A model generated the notes under the pieces. It was not told the origin of the DNA. It saw only the letters and a program-made list of their open reading frames with translations, and made no database searches. From Streptomyces aureus (GTDB taxonomy: Bacteria; Actinomycetota; Actinomycetes; Streptomycetales; Streptomycetaceae), in NCBI RefSeq assembly GCF_000725495.1, contig NZ_JNZD01000019.1, positions 1 to 64,000 of the forward strand: a stretch of 64,000 nucleotides of DNA, written 5' to 3'. Position 1 is the first letter of the stretch. The number at the start of each line of letters is the position of its first letter. Position numbers and translations under genes: made by a program. Below, one piece after another: positions 17,994 to 29,910 of the stretch.

Positions 17994-19855
17994 CGGTCGT
18001 CCTCCTCAGCGCCCGACATCAGATGGGCGTACTCGGCATGGGTGCGCAGCAGTTCGTGGTGGGTGCCGACCGCGGCGACCCGGCCGCCGGAGATCAGGGC
18101 CACCCGGTCGGCCAGCAGGACCGTGGAGGGGCGGTGCGCCACGATCAGCGCGGTCGTCTGGGCCAGCACCCGGCGCAGCGCGGCCTCGACGGCCGCCTCG
18201 GTGTGCACGTCCAGGGCCGACAGCGGGTCGTCGAGGACCAGGAAGCGCGGCCGGCCCACCACCGCGCGGGCCAGCGCGAGCCGCTGCCGCTGCCCGCCGG
18301 AGAGGCTGAGGCCCTGTTCGCCGACCTGGGTCCCGGTGCCCTGGGGCAGCCCGTGCGCGAAGTCGGCCTGGGCGACGGCGAGGGCCCGGTCCAGCTCCGC
18401 GGGTCCCGCGGTGTCGTCGGCGCCCATCAGGACGTTCTCGCCGACCGTGGCCGAGAAGAGGGTGGGTTCCTCGAAGGCGACGGCGACCAGTTCCCGCAGT
18501 TCCTCGCGGGGCATCTCGGCGATGTCCCGGCCGTCCAGGGTGATCCGGCCCGAAGTCACCTCGTGCAGACGGGGCACGAGCGCGGTGAGGGTGGTCTTGC
18601 CGGTGCCGGTGGCGCCGACGAGCGCCATGCTCTCGCCGGGACGTACATGCAGGTCGATGCGGTCCAGCACGGGGGGCGCGTCCGCGGGGGCGTCGGGATA
18701 GCGGAACCCGACACCGTGGAAGCGCAGCCCGCCCTCGTCGTCGGCCGCGCGGGAGCCCTGCCCGGCGTCACGCGCGCCCGTCGTGTCCTGGTCACCGGCC
18801 GCGGACTCCGGCACTCGCACCGAAGCGGCCGACGCGGGCGCCTCGTCCGACTCCGGTGTCGCGTCCATGACCTCGAAGTACCGCTCCGTCGCCGTCGCCG
18901 CCTCCTGGCTCATCGCGAGCAGGAAGCCGATCGAGTCGACGGGCCAGCGCAGCGCGAGCGCGGTCGACAGGAACGCCACCAGCGTGCCGGCGGACAGCCG
19001 GCCGTCGGCGACCTGGACCGTGCCGAGGACGAGGGCGGCACCGATCGCGAACTCGGGCAGCGTGACGATGACACCCCAGATCGAGGCGAGCAGCCGGGCC
19101 TTGACCAGCTCCGTGCCGCGCAGCGTCCGGGACAGCTCCCGGAAGGCGCGCGCCTGGCTGCGGTGGCGCCCGAACCCCTTGATGATGCGGATGCCGAGCA
19201 CGCTCTCCTCGACCACCGTCGTCAGGTCGCCGACCTGGTCCTGCGCCCGTCGCGCCACCTGCGAGTAGCGCCGCTCGAACAACCAGCAGACGACCATGAC
19301 GGGGAGCGCGGGTGCCAGGAGCACGAGCCCGAGGGTCCACTGCTGGGCCAGCATGATGGCGATGCCCGCGAGGATGGTCACGCTGTTGACCAGCAGGAAC
19401 GTCAGCGGGAACGCCAGGAACATGCGGACCAGCATCAGATCGGTGGTCGCCCGGGACAGCAGCTGGCCCGAGGCCCAGCGGTCGTGGAAGGCGACCGGCA
19501 GCCGTTGCAGATGGCGGTACAGACCGGCCCGCATCCCCGCCTCGACCCCGGACAGCGGACGGGCCACCAGCCAGCGGCGCAGCCCGAACAGACCGGCCTC
19601 CGCGAAGCCGAGCAGCAAAAGGCAGAGCGCCCCGAGCCACACCCCCGCCGGGTCGTGCCCGGCGACCGGCCCGTCCACCATCCACTTCAGGATCAGCGGG
19701 AACACGAGCGAGAGACACGACGCGACCACCGCGACGAGCGCCGCGCCGAACAGCCGCGCCCGCACCGGGCGTACATACGGCCACAGGCGCAGCAGACTGC
19801 GTACGGTCGAACGGCGGGGCAGGTCGGGGGCGGCTGCATCGGGAGTGGTCATCAC
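17990..19855 (-). CDS. ABC exporter half-transporter, pair 2, first gene of the operon
   Basis: 621 residues: six-helix exporter domain then an ATPase domain, joined by a long Ala/Asp-rich linker (about 330-375). Walker A GATGTGKTT, signature LSLSGGQRQ and AHRPST are intact. Walker B reads LVLDDPLSALD, with Asp where the catalytic Glu should be, the classic degenerate-site change of heterodimeric exporters. The start is GTG 19855 or ATG 19852; neither has a strong ribosome site. It heads the four-gene operon running to 12553, and its promoter lies in the divergent gap before 20041. Confidence 0.93.
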   Translation of the reverse strand: MMTTPDAAAPDLPRRSTVRSLLRLWPYVRPVRARLFGAALVAVVASCLSLVFPLILKWMVDGPVAGHDPAGVWLGALCLLLLGFAEAGLFGLRRWLVARPLSGVEAGMRAGLYRHLQRLPVAFHDRWASGQLLSRATTDLMLVRMFLAFPLTFLLVNSVTILAGIAIMLAQQWTLGLVLLAPALPVMVVCWLFERRYSQVARRAQDQVGDLTTVVEESVLGIRIIKGFGRHRSQARAFRELSRTLRGTELVKARLLASIWGVIVTLPEFAIGAALVLGTVQVADGRLSAGTLVAFLSTALALRWPVDSIGFLLAMSQEAATATERYFEVMDATPESDEAPASAASVRVPESAAGDQDTTGARDAGQGSRAADDEGGLRFHGVGFRYPDAPADAPPVLDRIDLHVRPGESMALVGATGTGKTTLTALVPRLHEVTSGRITLDGRDIAEMPREELRELVAVAFEEPTLFSATVGENVLMGADDTAGPAELDRALAVAQADFAHGLPQGTGTQVGEQGLSLSGGQRQRLALARAVVGRPRFLVLDDPLSALDVHTEAAVEAALRRVLAQTTALIVAHRPSTVLLADRVALISGGRVAAVGTHHELLRTHAEYAHLMSGAEEDDR

Positions 19856-20040
19856 GAGCGAGCCTACGTTTCACCACTGACAGTGCCCACCGAGTTTTCG
19901 GCGCACCTGGGGCGGGCGGAAGGCCCGGCTCCGGGGCCCGCCGGCCGCGGGGTCGTACCGGCGCATCAACCGATCGGCCGATGCCGTTCCGAGCGGGACG
20001 GTCGATGCGGGGGCGCGGGTCCCGCTGGGAGGCTTCGGGC

Positions 20041-20943
20041 ATGTCAGTCATCGAAGTGAGCGGACTGCGCAAGTCCTACGGCGGCCGGGCCGTCGTCGAC
20101 GACGTCTCCTTCGCCGTCGAGGAGGGCGAGATCTTCGGGATCCTCGGCCCGAACGGCGCCGGCAAGACCACCACCGTCGAATGCGTCGAGGGGCTGCGGG
20201 TCCCCGACGCCGGCCGCGTCCGGGTCGCGGGGCTCGACCCCTTCGCGGACCACGAGGCCACCAGCCGCGTCCTCGGCGCCCAGCTCCAGGAGAGCGGGCT
20301 CCAGCCGAAACTCACCGTGCGCGAGGCACTGGAGCTGTACTCCGCGTTCTACCCGAACCCCGCAGACTGGCGTCCGCTCGCCGAACGCCTCGGCCTGACC
20401 GGACGCCTCGGCACCGGCTTCGGCAAGCTCTCCGGCGGCCAGAAGCAGCGCCTGTTCATCGCGCTCGCGCTGATCGGCGGCCCGCGCGTGGTCGTGCTCG
20501 ACGAGCTCACCACCGGGCTCGACCCGCGGGCCCGCCGGGACACCTGGGAGCTCATCGAGGACGTCCGCGACCAAGGTGTCACCGTCCTGCTGGTCACGCA
20601 CTTCATGGAGGAGGCCCAGCGGCTGTGCGACCGGATCGCGGTCATCGACAAGGGGCGCGTGGCGGCCCTGGACACCCCGGCCGGGCTGATCCGCCGCTCC
20701 GCCGGCTCCACCGTCATCAGCTTCACCCCGTCCGCCCCGCTGGACGACCGTGACCTCGCGGCACTGCCCGCGCTCGCCTCCGTCGCCAGCAAGGACGGCC
20801 GCGTCACCCTGTCCGGCACCGACGAGACCGTCAACGCGGTCATCACCCTGCTCGCCCGCCACCGCGTCACCGCCCACCAGCTCCGCGTCACCGACGCCAC
20901 CCTGGACGACGCGTTCCTCGACCTGACGGAGGTCACCGCGTGA
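20041..20943 (+). CDS. ABC transporter ATP-binding protein (DrrA type)
   Basis: 300-residue cytoplasmic ATPase. Walker A GPNGAGKTT, Q-loop region LQESGLQ, signature LSGGQKQR, Walker B VVLDELTTGLDP and switch LLVTHFMEEAQ are all intact. A C-terminal DrrA-like regulatory segment (about 225-300) is present. ATG at 20041 with GGGAGG upstream. It overlaps the permease gene by four bases. Together with the permease it forms a two-gene ABC-2 drug or lipid exporter, followed by its own two-component system. Confidence 0.93.
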   Translation: MSVIEVSGLRKSYGGRAVVDDVSFAVEEGEIFGILGPNGAGKTTTVECVEGLRVPDAGRVRVAGLDPFADHEATSRVLGAQLQESGLQPKLTVREALELYSAFYPNPADWRPLAERLGLTGRLGTGFGKLSGGQKQRLFIALALIGGPRVVVLDELTTGLDPRARRDTWELIEDVRDQGVTVLLVTHFMEEAQRLCDRIAVIDKGRVAALDTPAGLIRRSAGSTVISFTPSAPLDDRDLAALPALASVASKDGRVTLSGTDETVNAVITLLARHRVTAHQLRVTDATLDDAFLDLTEVTA

Positions 20944-21674
20944 ACACCGCCGTACTGCGCGCCGAGTTGCGGCTCTTCCGCCGTGAACCGGGCGCCCTGT
21001 TCTGGATCCTGGCCTTCCCGACCCTGCTCCTGGTGATCCTGGGCTCCGTCCCGGCGCTGCGCCACCACCGCGCCGAACTGGGCGGCCTGCGCACGATCGA
21101 CGTCTACGTCCCGATCGCCGTGCTGCTCGGCATGATCGTCGGCGGGGTGCAGTCGATGCCGCAGAACCTCACCGGCTACCGTGAGCGCGGCATCCTGCGC
21201 CGGATGTCCACCACGCCGGTGCGGCCGTCGGCCCTGCTGTCCGCGCAGATGCTGGTCTACGGCGCGGCGGCCCTGCTCTCCGCCCTGTGCGCCCTCCTCG
21301 TCGGCCGGCTCGCCTTCGCCGTGCGCCTGCCCCGGCAGCCGTACGGCTATCTCCTCGCCCTGCTCCTCGCGGTCCTGGCCGCGCTCGCCCTCGGCGCGGT
21401 GATCTCCGCGCTGTCCCGGACGACGAAGATCGCGGGGGCGATCGGATCGGCCGTGTTCTTCCCGACGATGTTCTGCGCGGGTGTGTGGCTCCCGGTGCAG
21501 TCGATGCCGCACACCCTCGCCCGGATCGTCGGCTGCACCCCGTTCGGCGCCGCCGCGCAGGCCCTGAACCGTGCTGCGGCCGGGAGTTGGCCGGGCTGGA
21601 CCCACCTGGGGGTCATGGCCGCCTGGACGGTGCTGCTCACGGCCGGGGCCGCCCGCTGGTTCCGGTGGGAGTAG
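20940..21674 (+). CDS. ABC-2 type permease (DrrB type)
   Basis: 244-residue integral membrane protein with six predicted transmembrane segments; family ABC2_membrane. It partners the upstream ATPase, with which it shares an ATGA-type overlap. Conserved feature: the YRERGILRRMSTTPV amphipathic loop typical of DrrB-like permeases. The two-component system 26 bases downstream is probably its regulator, an arrangement common for lantibiotic- or drug-sensing exporters. Confidence 0.92.
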   Translation: MNTAVLRAELRLFRREPGALFWILAFPTLLLVILGSVPALRHHRAELGGLRTIDVYVPIAVLLGMIVGGVQSMPQNLTGYRERGILRRMSTTPVRPSALLSAQMLVYGAAALLSALCALLVGRLAFAVRLPRQPYGYLLALLLAVLAALALGAVISALSRTTKIAGAIGSAVFFPTMFCAGVWLPVQSMPHTLARIVGCTPFGAAAQALNRAAAGSWPGWTHLGVMAAWTVLLTAGAARWFRWE

Positions 21675-21699
21675 GGGAGGGCCGGTGCAGACTGGGGGC

Positions 21700-22965
21700 A
21701 TGGACGCGGGGGACGGGCCGATCGAGCGGCGGCTGGAACAACTGCACACCTGGGGGCCTTACGGACTGCTGGGCATCAGCGTCGTCCTGGCGCTGGTCGG
21801 CACCGGTCAGGTGGAGGGCCGCGCCGAGTGGGAACTGGACGCGGCCCTGGTCGCCGCCGCCGTCCTGCTCCAGCTGTGGTGGCAGCTCACCCGCCCCCGC
21901 CGCCCGGCCCGCGGCAGGGTCCCCTCGGCGGCCGGGACGGCGTACTACGCGGTCCGCTGGGCGATCGCCTTCACCCTCACCCTGAGCAGCGGCTTCTTCG
22001 CCTTCTACGCCTCCGCCGGATACATGGACGCCGACGAGCTGATCCCGGGCATGTGGCGCAGACTCGGGCTGTTCGCCGGCGCGATCACGGTGGCGGGCGC
22101 GCAGTGCGGAGGGCTGCCGCCGGAGGGCGTCTCCCAGTGGGCCGCGTTCGGCGCGCTCCTGGCCGCCAACTCCGGCCTCCAGACGGCGGTCGCCCACCTC
22201 ACCGAGCAGGAGGAGCGGCGCTCCCGCGAACGGGCCGAGACCATCTCGGCACTGGAGGCGGCCAACACCGCGCTCCGGCAGGCCCTCGACGAGAACGTCG
22301 CCCTGCACGCCCAACTCCTCGTCCAGGCACGGGAGGCCGGGGTGGCCGAGGAGCGCCGCCGGCTGGCCGCCGAGATCCACGACACCCTCGCCCAGGGCCT
22401 GACCGGCATCATCGCCCAGCTCCAGGTGGTGGCCGCCGTCCCCGACCTCGCCGGCGCCCGTGTCCACGTCGAACGCGCCTCCGCGCTCGCCCGGCACAGT
22501 CTCGGCGAGGCCCGCCGCTCGGTGCACAACCTGGCCCCGGTGGCGCTGGCCGACGACGGCCTGCCGGAGGCGCTGAAGAAGACGGTCGCCGAATGGGGCG
22601 AACGCACCGGTGTGCGCTGCGAGTTCACCGTCACCGGCACCGGTGAGCAGCTCCACGACGAGATCGCTGCCACCCTGCTGCGCATCACCCAGGAGGCCCT
22701 CTCCAACACCGCCCGGCACGCGGCGGCCACCCGGGTCGGCGTGACCCTGAGCTTCATGGGCGACGAGGTCACCCTCGACGTCCGCGACGACGGCCGGGGC
22801 TTCGACCCGGTCGCCGTCCCCGCCCGCAACGGCACCGGCGGATTCGGGCTCGACGGCATGCGCGCCCGCGCCGAACGCATCGCCGGACACCTCGCCGTGG
22901 AGTCCGAACCGGGCCACGGCACCGCGCTCTCCGCTCGCGTACCGTTGGTACGCCATGACCGATGA
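21700..22965 (+). CDS. Sensor histidine kinase (HisKA_3, NarL-partner class)
   Basis: 421 residues. About four transmembrane helices in the first 150 residues, a short coiled coil (about 165-220), HisKA_3 dimerisation domain with the phospho-acceptor His227 in EERRRLAAEIHDTL, then HATPase_c with the DDGRGFDP and GGFGLDGM boxes. ATG at 21700 is chosen; GTG 21685, closer to GGGGAGG, is an alternative. It overlaps the response regulator by 11 bases. It is likely to sense membrane stress or the substrate of the adjacent ABC exporter; that is inference from position. Confidence 0.92.
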   Translation: MDAGDGPIERRLEQLHTWGPYGLLGISVVLALVGTGQVEGRAEWELDAALVAAAVLLQLWWQLTRPRRPARGRVPSAAGTAYYAVRWAIAFTLTLSSGFFAFYASAGYMDADELIPGMWRRLGLFAGAITVAGAQCGGLPPEGVSQWAAFGALLAANSGLQTAVAHLTEQEERRSRERAETISALEAANTALRQALDENVALHAQLLVQAREAGVAEERRRLAAEIHDTLAQGLTGIIAQLQVVAAVPDLAGARVHVERASALARHSLGEARRSVHNLAPVALADDGLPEALKKTVAEWGERTGVRCEFTVTGTGEQLHDEIAATLLRITQEALSNTARHAAATRVGVTLSFMGDEVTLDVRDDGRGFDPVAVPARNGTGGFGLDGMRARAERIAGHLAVESEPGHGTALSARVPLVRHDR

Positions 22966-23593
22966 CGCCCGAATCTCGCTGCTGATCGTCGACGACCATC
23001 CCGTCGTACGCGACGGACTGCGCGGCATGTTCGCGTCCGCACCCGGCTTCACCGTCGTCGGCGAGGCGGCGAACGGGGTCGAGGCCCTCGACCGGGCCGC
23101 CGCCCTCGACCCGGACGTGATCCTGATGGACCTGCGGATGCCGGGCGGCGGGGGAGTGGACGCCATCGCCGAACTGACCAGGCGCCGCTGCCGCGCCCGG
23201 GTCCTCGTCCTGACCACGTACGACACCGACTCCGACACCCTGCCCGCGATCGAGGCGGGCGCCACCGGCTATCTGCTCAAGGACGCGCCCCGCGAGGACC
23301 TGTTCACCGCGGTCCGGGCCGCCGCGGAGGGCCGGACCGTCCTGTCCCCGGCCGTCGCCTCCCGCCTGGTCTCGGCCGTGCGCGCGCCCGCCCCGGCCGA
23401 GTCCCTCTCGGCCCGCGAGCGCGAGGTGCTGGTCCTGGTCGCCAGGGGCACCTCCAACCGCGAGATCGCCCGCGAACTGTTCATCAGCGAGGCGACCGTG
23501 AAGACCCATCTCACCCATGTGTACGGCAAGTTGGGCGTCAAGGACCGCGCGGCGGCGGTGGCCACGGCGTACGAGCGCGGCATCCTCGGCTGA
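22955..23593 (+). CDS. Response regulator, NarL/LuxR family
   Basis: 212 residues: receiver domain with phosphorylatable Asp59 (ILMDLRMPGG) and acidic pair in IVDDH, then a LuxR/GerE helix-turn-helix (about 145-205: LSAREREVLVLVARG, FISEATVKTHLTHVYGKL). Translationally coupled to the kinase. The natural target is the promoter in front of 20041 or the divergent ABC operon, but no operator was identified. Confidence 0.94.
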   Translation: MTDDARISLLIVDDHPVVRDGLRGMFASAPGFTVVGEAANGVEALDRAAALDPDVILMDLRMPGGGGVDAIAELTRRRCRARVLVLTTYDTDSDTLPAIEAGATGYLLKDAPREDLFTAVRAAAEGRTVLSPAVASRLVSAVRAPAPAESLSAREREVLVLVARGTSNREIARELFISEATVKTHLTHVYGKLGVKDRAAAVATAYERGILG

Positions 23594-23631
23594 CGCGACC
23601 GCGCCCCCGGCCCCCGGCGATCCCGCCGCCC

Positions 23632-25965
<2,334 letters not shown>

Positions 25966-26117
25966 CGGTCAGCCTCCCACGGCTCGCGGAACGACACGGA
26001 AAAAGGGTGCACGGCGTCCCGGCCGCGGCCCCTCGGCGCGTCGTCCTCCCCACTGTTCTGCCCAGAGCCGGGCTCGCACTCACGTTTCCCCGGAGGGGCG
26101 GCGTCGTTGGGTCCGTT

Positions 26118-27335
26118 GTGAAGCACGTACAGACGCGCGCGCGGCGCGCAGGGGCCGCGCTGGCCGCCGTACTGACCTGGGCCGGTCTGCTGGCGGGAGC
26201 CGCCGGCTGCACCTCGCACGGCATCGGGGAGGCGTTCGGCAAACCGCGGTCCCCGAAGGACGCCATCCACGTCTCGCCCGACGACAACAGCAAGGGCGTG
26301 CGGCCGCAGGAGGCCCTGCTGGTGCGGGTGCCCGGCGGGCGCCTGGAGTCCGTGAAGGTCGTCAAGTCCCAGGACGCCCGGGAGTCCCCGGTCGCGGGGC
26401 ACATCAGCGAGGACGGCCTGTCCTGGAGACCGGACGGGGCGCGGCTCGCGCTGGCCGCCAAGTACACCGTGGACGCGGTGGCCCTGGACGGCGACGGGCA
26501 CCGCTCGGCCCGCCACACCACGTTCACCACGGCCGTCCCCGACGAACGGTTCATCGGGTACGTGACGCCGGAGGACCGCTCCGTCGTCGGCACCGGGATG
26601 ATCGTCTCCCTGGAGTTCAACCGGGAGATCGTGAACCGGGCGGCCGTCGAGCGTGCGATCCGCGTGTCCGCGCGGCCCGCCGTCGACATCCGCGCGCACT
26701 GGTTCGGCGGCGGCCGCGTCGACTTCCGTCCCGAGCGGTACTGGAAGCCGGGCACGAAGGTCACCGTGGCGCTGCGGCTGCGCGACGTCGAGGGGTCGCC
26801 GGGGGTGTACGGACTCCAGTCCAGGACCTTCTCGTTCACCGTCGGCCGCGACCAGAGGTCCCTCGTCGACGCCAGCGCCCACACCATGCAGGTGCGCCGG
26901 GACGGCAACCTCCTCGCCACGGTGCCGATCACGGCCGGGGCGCCGAAGACGACGACGTACAACGGGAAGATGGTCGTCACCGAGATGCTCGAGGTGACCC
27001 GGATGAACAGCCGGACCGTGGGTTTCGGCGGTGAGTACGACATCCCGGACGTGCCGCACGCGATGCGCCTGACCGACTCCGGCACCTTCCTGCACGGCAA
27101 CTACTGGGCGCCGGACGCCTTCGGCAACACCAACGTCAGCCACGGCTGCGTGGGTCTGCGCGATGTGAAGGGCGGCAGTTCCGACACCCCCGCGGGCTGG
27201 TTCTTCGACCGCAGCCTCGTCGGGGACGTCATCGAGGTGGTCCACAGCAAGGACAAGACGGTGGCCCCGGACAACGGACTGGGCGGCTGGAACATGGGCT
27301 GGAAGGAGTGGAAAGCGGGCGGGGCGGTGAAGTAG
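26118..27335 (+). CDS. L,D-transpeptidase lipoprotein (Ig-like plus YkuD), copy 1
   Basis: 405 residues, exported lipoprotein forming 3-3 peptidoglycan cross-links (family role). Lipobox LLAGAAGC with Cys31, two Ig-like domains (about 45-255), a YkuD catalytic domain (about 260-385) with catalytic Cys344 and His342 in SHGCVGLRD, and a Trp-rich C-terminus (GGWNMGWKEWK). GTG at 26118 is chosen because it starts the lipoprotein signal; the nearest GGAGGGG is about 20 bases upstream, so initiation may be inefficient. It is followed by a paralogue in the same orientation and faces away from glgX. Confidence 0.92.
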   Translation: MKHVQTRARRAGAALAAVLTWAGLLAGAAGCTSHGIGEAFGKPRSPKDAIHVSPDDNSKGVRPQEALLVRVPGGRLESVKVVKSQDARESPVAGHISEDGLSWRPDGARLALAAKYTVDAVALDGDGHRSARHTTFTTAVPDERFIGYVTPEDRSVVGTGMIVSLEFNREIVNRAAVERAIRVSARPAVDIRAHWFGGGRVDFRPERYWKPGTKVTVALRLRDVEGSPGVYGLQSRTFSFTVGRDQRSLVDASAHTMQVRRDGNLLATVPITAGAPKTTTYNGKMVVTEMLEVTRMNSRTVGFGGEYDIPDVPHAMRLTDSGTFLHGNYWAPDAFGNTNVSHGCVGLRDVKGGSSDTPAGWFFDRSLVGDVIEVVHSKDKTVAPDNGLGGWNMGWKEWKAGGAVK

Positions 27336-27515
27336 GCGGATATACGGGTATGTGCTGGGCGGGCTCCAGCCGCGCCCGGTACGGCCGAAGTTGGGACTGA
27401 ACGGTGACCTTCCCGGGCATCCATCGTCGCTGGTCGTGTGATTAATTAGCGCGATACGCGCGTGGGACGCGCTGGAGTGCGGGCCTGATCAGGCCGTGCG
27501 AGGGGAGAGACAATT

Positions 27516-28766
27516 TTGAACGGGCGACCGATATCGGGGGCGTCGGTTGGCGCGCGGACACGCACGAGCAAGGGAATCCTGGCGCTGCTGCTGGGAGTTC
27601 TGATGCTCGCGGTGGCCGCCTGCGGCGGGGGCGAGGATTCGGACAAGGGGTCCGGCCCCGGTGACGGCAAGGGCAAGAGCTCCAGCGGTACGGCGGACAC
27701 GAAGGTCTCGCAGGCCGTGGTGACCGTCGCGCCGAAGGACGGCGCGAAGGACGTGAAGACCAGCGGCGCCCTCAAGGTGACGGCTGCCAAGGGCAAGCTC
27801 ACCTCGGTCGAGGTGCAGGACTCCAAGGGCAACGCTGTCAACGGCAGCATCACGGACGGCGGCGCGACCTGGACGCCCTCGACCCACCTCGCCGCGGCCA
27901 CCAAGTACAAGGTCCACGCGGTCGCCAAGGACTCGGCCGGCCGTGAGGCGGCCGAGGAGGCCGCGTTCACCACGCTGACCCCGAAGAACACGTTCGTCGG
28001 CATCTACCAGCCGGAGGACGGCTCCAAGGTGGGCGTCGGGATGCCCTTCTCGGTCCGCTTCACCCGGGGCATCACGCACCCCGACGCCGTCCGCAAGGCC
28101 ATCACCTTCAAGACCGAGCCCGCGGTCGACGTCGAGGGCCACTGGTTCGGCAACGACCGCCTCGACTTCCGCCCCGAGCACTACTGGGCGGCCGGCACCA
28201 AGGTCACCGTCACCCTGAACCTCGACGGTGTCGAGGGACGCCCCGGTGTCTACGGCAAGCAGGCCAGGACCGTGAAGTTCACGATCGGCCGCAGCCAGGT
28301 CAGCACCGTCGACGCCAAGACCCACAAGATGGTCGTCAAGCGTGACGGCAAGGTCCTGCGCACCCTCCCGATCACCACGGGCAAGCCGGGTTACGACACC
28401 TGGAACGGCCAGATGGTCATCAGCGAGCGCCTCAAGGTGACCCGTATGAACGGCGAGACGGTCGGCTACGGCGGCGAGTACGACATCAAGGACGTGCCGC
28501 ACGCCCAGCGCCTGACCGACTCGGGAACCTTCATCCACGGCAACTACTGGGGTGGCGGCGCCTTCGGCAACTACAACGCCAGCCACGGCTGCGTCGGTCT
28601 GCGCGACGTGCGCGGCGGCTACGACAGCAAGGTCCCCTCGGCCTGGTTCTTCGACAACTCGATGATCGGCGACGTGGTGATCGTGAAGCACTCCCACGAC
28701 AAGACGGTCGACCCGGCCAACGGCCTCAACGGCTGGAACATGTCCTGGGCCGACTGGACCAAGTGA
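27516..28766 (+). CDS. L,D-transpeptidase lipoprotein, copy 2
   Basis: 416 residues, same plan as the preceding gene: lipobox LAVAAC with Cys36, a Gly/Ser/Lys-rich spacer (37-62), Ig-like domains and a YkuD domain with Cys359 in SHGCVGLRD, ending in the shared Trp-rich tail. It starts with TTG at 27516 behind AGGGGAG. Compared with copy 1 it is more Lys-rich. The gap of 180 bases between the copies suggests separate promoters. A strong hairpin follows at 28846-28884. Confidence 0.93.
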   Translation: MNGRPISGASVGARTRTSKGILALLLGVLMLAVAACGGGEDSDKGSGPGDGKGKSSSGTADTKVSQAVVTVAPKDGAKDVKTSGALKVTAAKGKLTSVEVQDSKGNAVNGSITDGGATWTPSTHLAAATKYKVHAVAKDSAGREAAEEAAFTTLTPKNTFVGIYQPEDGSKVGVGMPFSVRFTRGITHPDAVRKAITFKTEPAVDVEGHWFGNDRLDFRPEHYWAAGTKVTVTLNLDGVEGRPGVYGKQARTVKFTIGRSQVSTVDAKTHKMVVKRDGKVLRTLPITTGKPGYDTWNGQMVISERLKVTRMNGETVGYGGEYDIKDVPHAQRLTDSGTFIHGNYWGGGAFGNYNASHGCVGLRDVRGGYDSKVPSAWFFDNSMIGDVVIVKHSHDKTVDPANGLNGWNMSWADWTK

Positions 28767-28845
28767 CGTCGCCCGACCGGACCGCGTGACCCCCGCCGAG
28801 GCGGCCGGGTGACCGCGTCCGGCCGGACCGCGTGACCGCTTCCCG

Positions 28846-28884
28846 ACGGGCCGGGTGTGCTGTGACTCAGCACACCCGGCCCGT
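28846..28884 (+). terminator. 17-bp hairpin after the L,D-transpeptidase genes
   Basis: ACGGGCCGGGTGTGCTG pairs with CAGCACACCCGGCCCGT across a five-base loop, 80 bases after the stop codon and just before the enoyl-CoA hydratase gene. Confidence 0.85.
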
Positions 28885-28912
28885 TGCCGTTAACGGCCAC
28901 TAACCTGCTTCC

Positions 28913-29680
28913 ATGACTGTGCATCTCGAAGTGGCCGAAGGCGTGGGCACCATCCGCCTGGACCGCCCTCCCATGAACGCCCTGGACGTGGCGACGCAGG
29001 ACCGCCTCAAGGAGCTGGCCGAGGAGGCCACGACCCGGCCGGACGTCCGTGCCGTGGTGCTGTACGGCGGGGAGAAGGTGTTCGCGGCGGGCGCGGACAT
29101 CAAGGAGATGCAGGCCATGGACCACGCCGCGATGGTCGTGCGGTCCCGGGCCCTGCAGGACTCCTTCACCGCCGTCGCCCGCATCCCCAAGCCCGTCGTC
29201 GCCGCCGTCACCGGGTACGCGCTCGGGGGCGGCTGCGAACTGGCCCTGTGCGCCGACTACCGCATCGCCGGGGACAACGCCAAGCTCGGCCAGCCCGAGA
29301 TCCTGCTCGGTCTGATCCCCGGCGCCGGCGGCACCCAGCGCCTCTCCCGGCTGATCGGTCCCTCCAAGGCGAAGGACCTCATCTTCACCGGCCGCATGGT
29401 CAAGGCCGACGAGGCCCTCACGCTCGGTCTGGTCGACCGGGTGGTCCCGGCGGACGAGGTCTACACCGCCGCGCACGCGTGGGCCGCCCGGCTCGCCCAG
29501 GGTCCGGCCATCGCGCTGCGGGCCGCGAAGGAGTCGGTCGACGCGGGTCTGGAGACGGACATCGAGACCGGACTGGCCATCGAACGGAACTGGTTCGCCG
29601 GTCTGTTCGCGACCGAGGACCGCGAGCGGGGCATGCGGAGCTTCGTGGAGGAAGGGCCCGGCAAGGCCAAGTTCCTCTGA
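28913..29680 (+). CDS. Enoyl-CoA hydratase/isomerase
   Basis: 255-residue crotonase-fold enzyme of fatty-acid beta-oxidation. The oxyanion-hole motifs FAAGADI and GYALGGGCELAL are present, as is the catalytic Glu region LGQPEILLGLIPGAGGTQRL and a C-terminal trimerisation helix. ATG at 28913 lacks a Shine-Dalgarno; TAACCT lies 11 bases upstream and the mRNA may be leaderless. It stands alone after a terminator. Substrate chain length cannot be judged. Confidence 0.93.
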   Translation: MTVHLEVAEGVGTIRLDRPPMNALDVATQDRLKELAEEATTRPDVRAVVLYGGEKVFAAGADIKEMQAMDHAAMVVRSRALQDSFTAVARIPKPVVAAVTGYALGGGCELALCADYRIAGDNAKLGQPEILLGLIPGAGGTQRLSRLIGPSKAKDLIFTGRMVKADEALTLGLVDRVVPADEVYTAAHAWAARLAQGPAIALRAAKESVDAGLETDIETGLAIERNWFAGLFATEDRERGMRSFVEEGPGKAKFL

Positions 29681-29707
29681 TCCCCCGTTGGGGCGTTTTA
29701 TCCCAGC

Positions 29708-29724
29708 CTTAAGGCACCCTTAAG
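29708..29724. promoter_or_regulatory. AT-rich dyad CTTAAGG-CAC-CCTTAAG upstream of the RsbW-like gene
   Basis: A perfect 7-bp inverted repeat with a three-base spacer. Each arm contains the palindrome CTTAAG, so the element also reads as an 11-base-spaced direct repeat. Such AT-rich sequence is rare here. It could be an operator or the -10 region of the downstream gene; no regulator is assigned. Confidence 0.4.
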
Positions 29725-29910
29725 AGCGTCTCGGCGTGAGGAGGCGGCGATTGCCCTCGACCGGCCCGTCCGGGCAGGTCGGGCGGGCTGTCGCCGCCTC
29801 CGAACTGCCTGCGGCATATGCCGATCGAGTGCAGCGGAACGCTCCGTTCCGGGGGGCCCAATCCTGTGGAACGGCCCCGAAAGGGTCTCTGGGCGGCCAT
29901 GATGGGGGGC

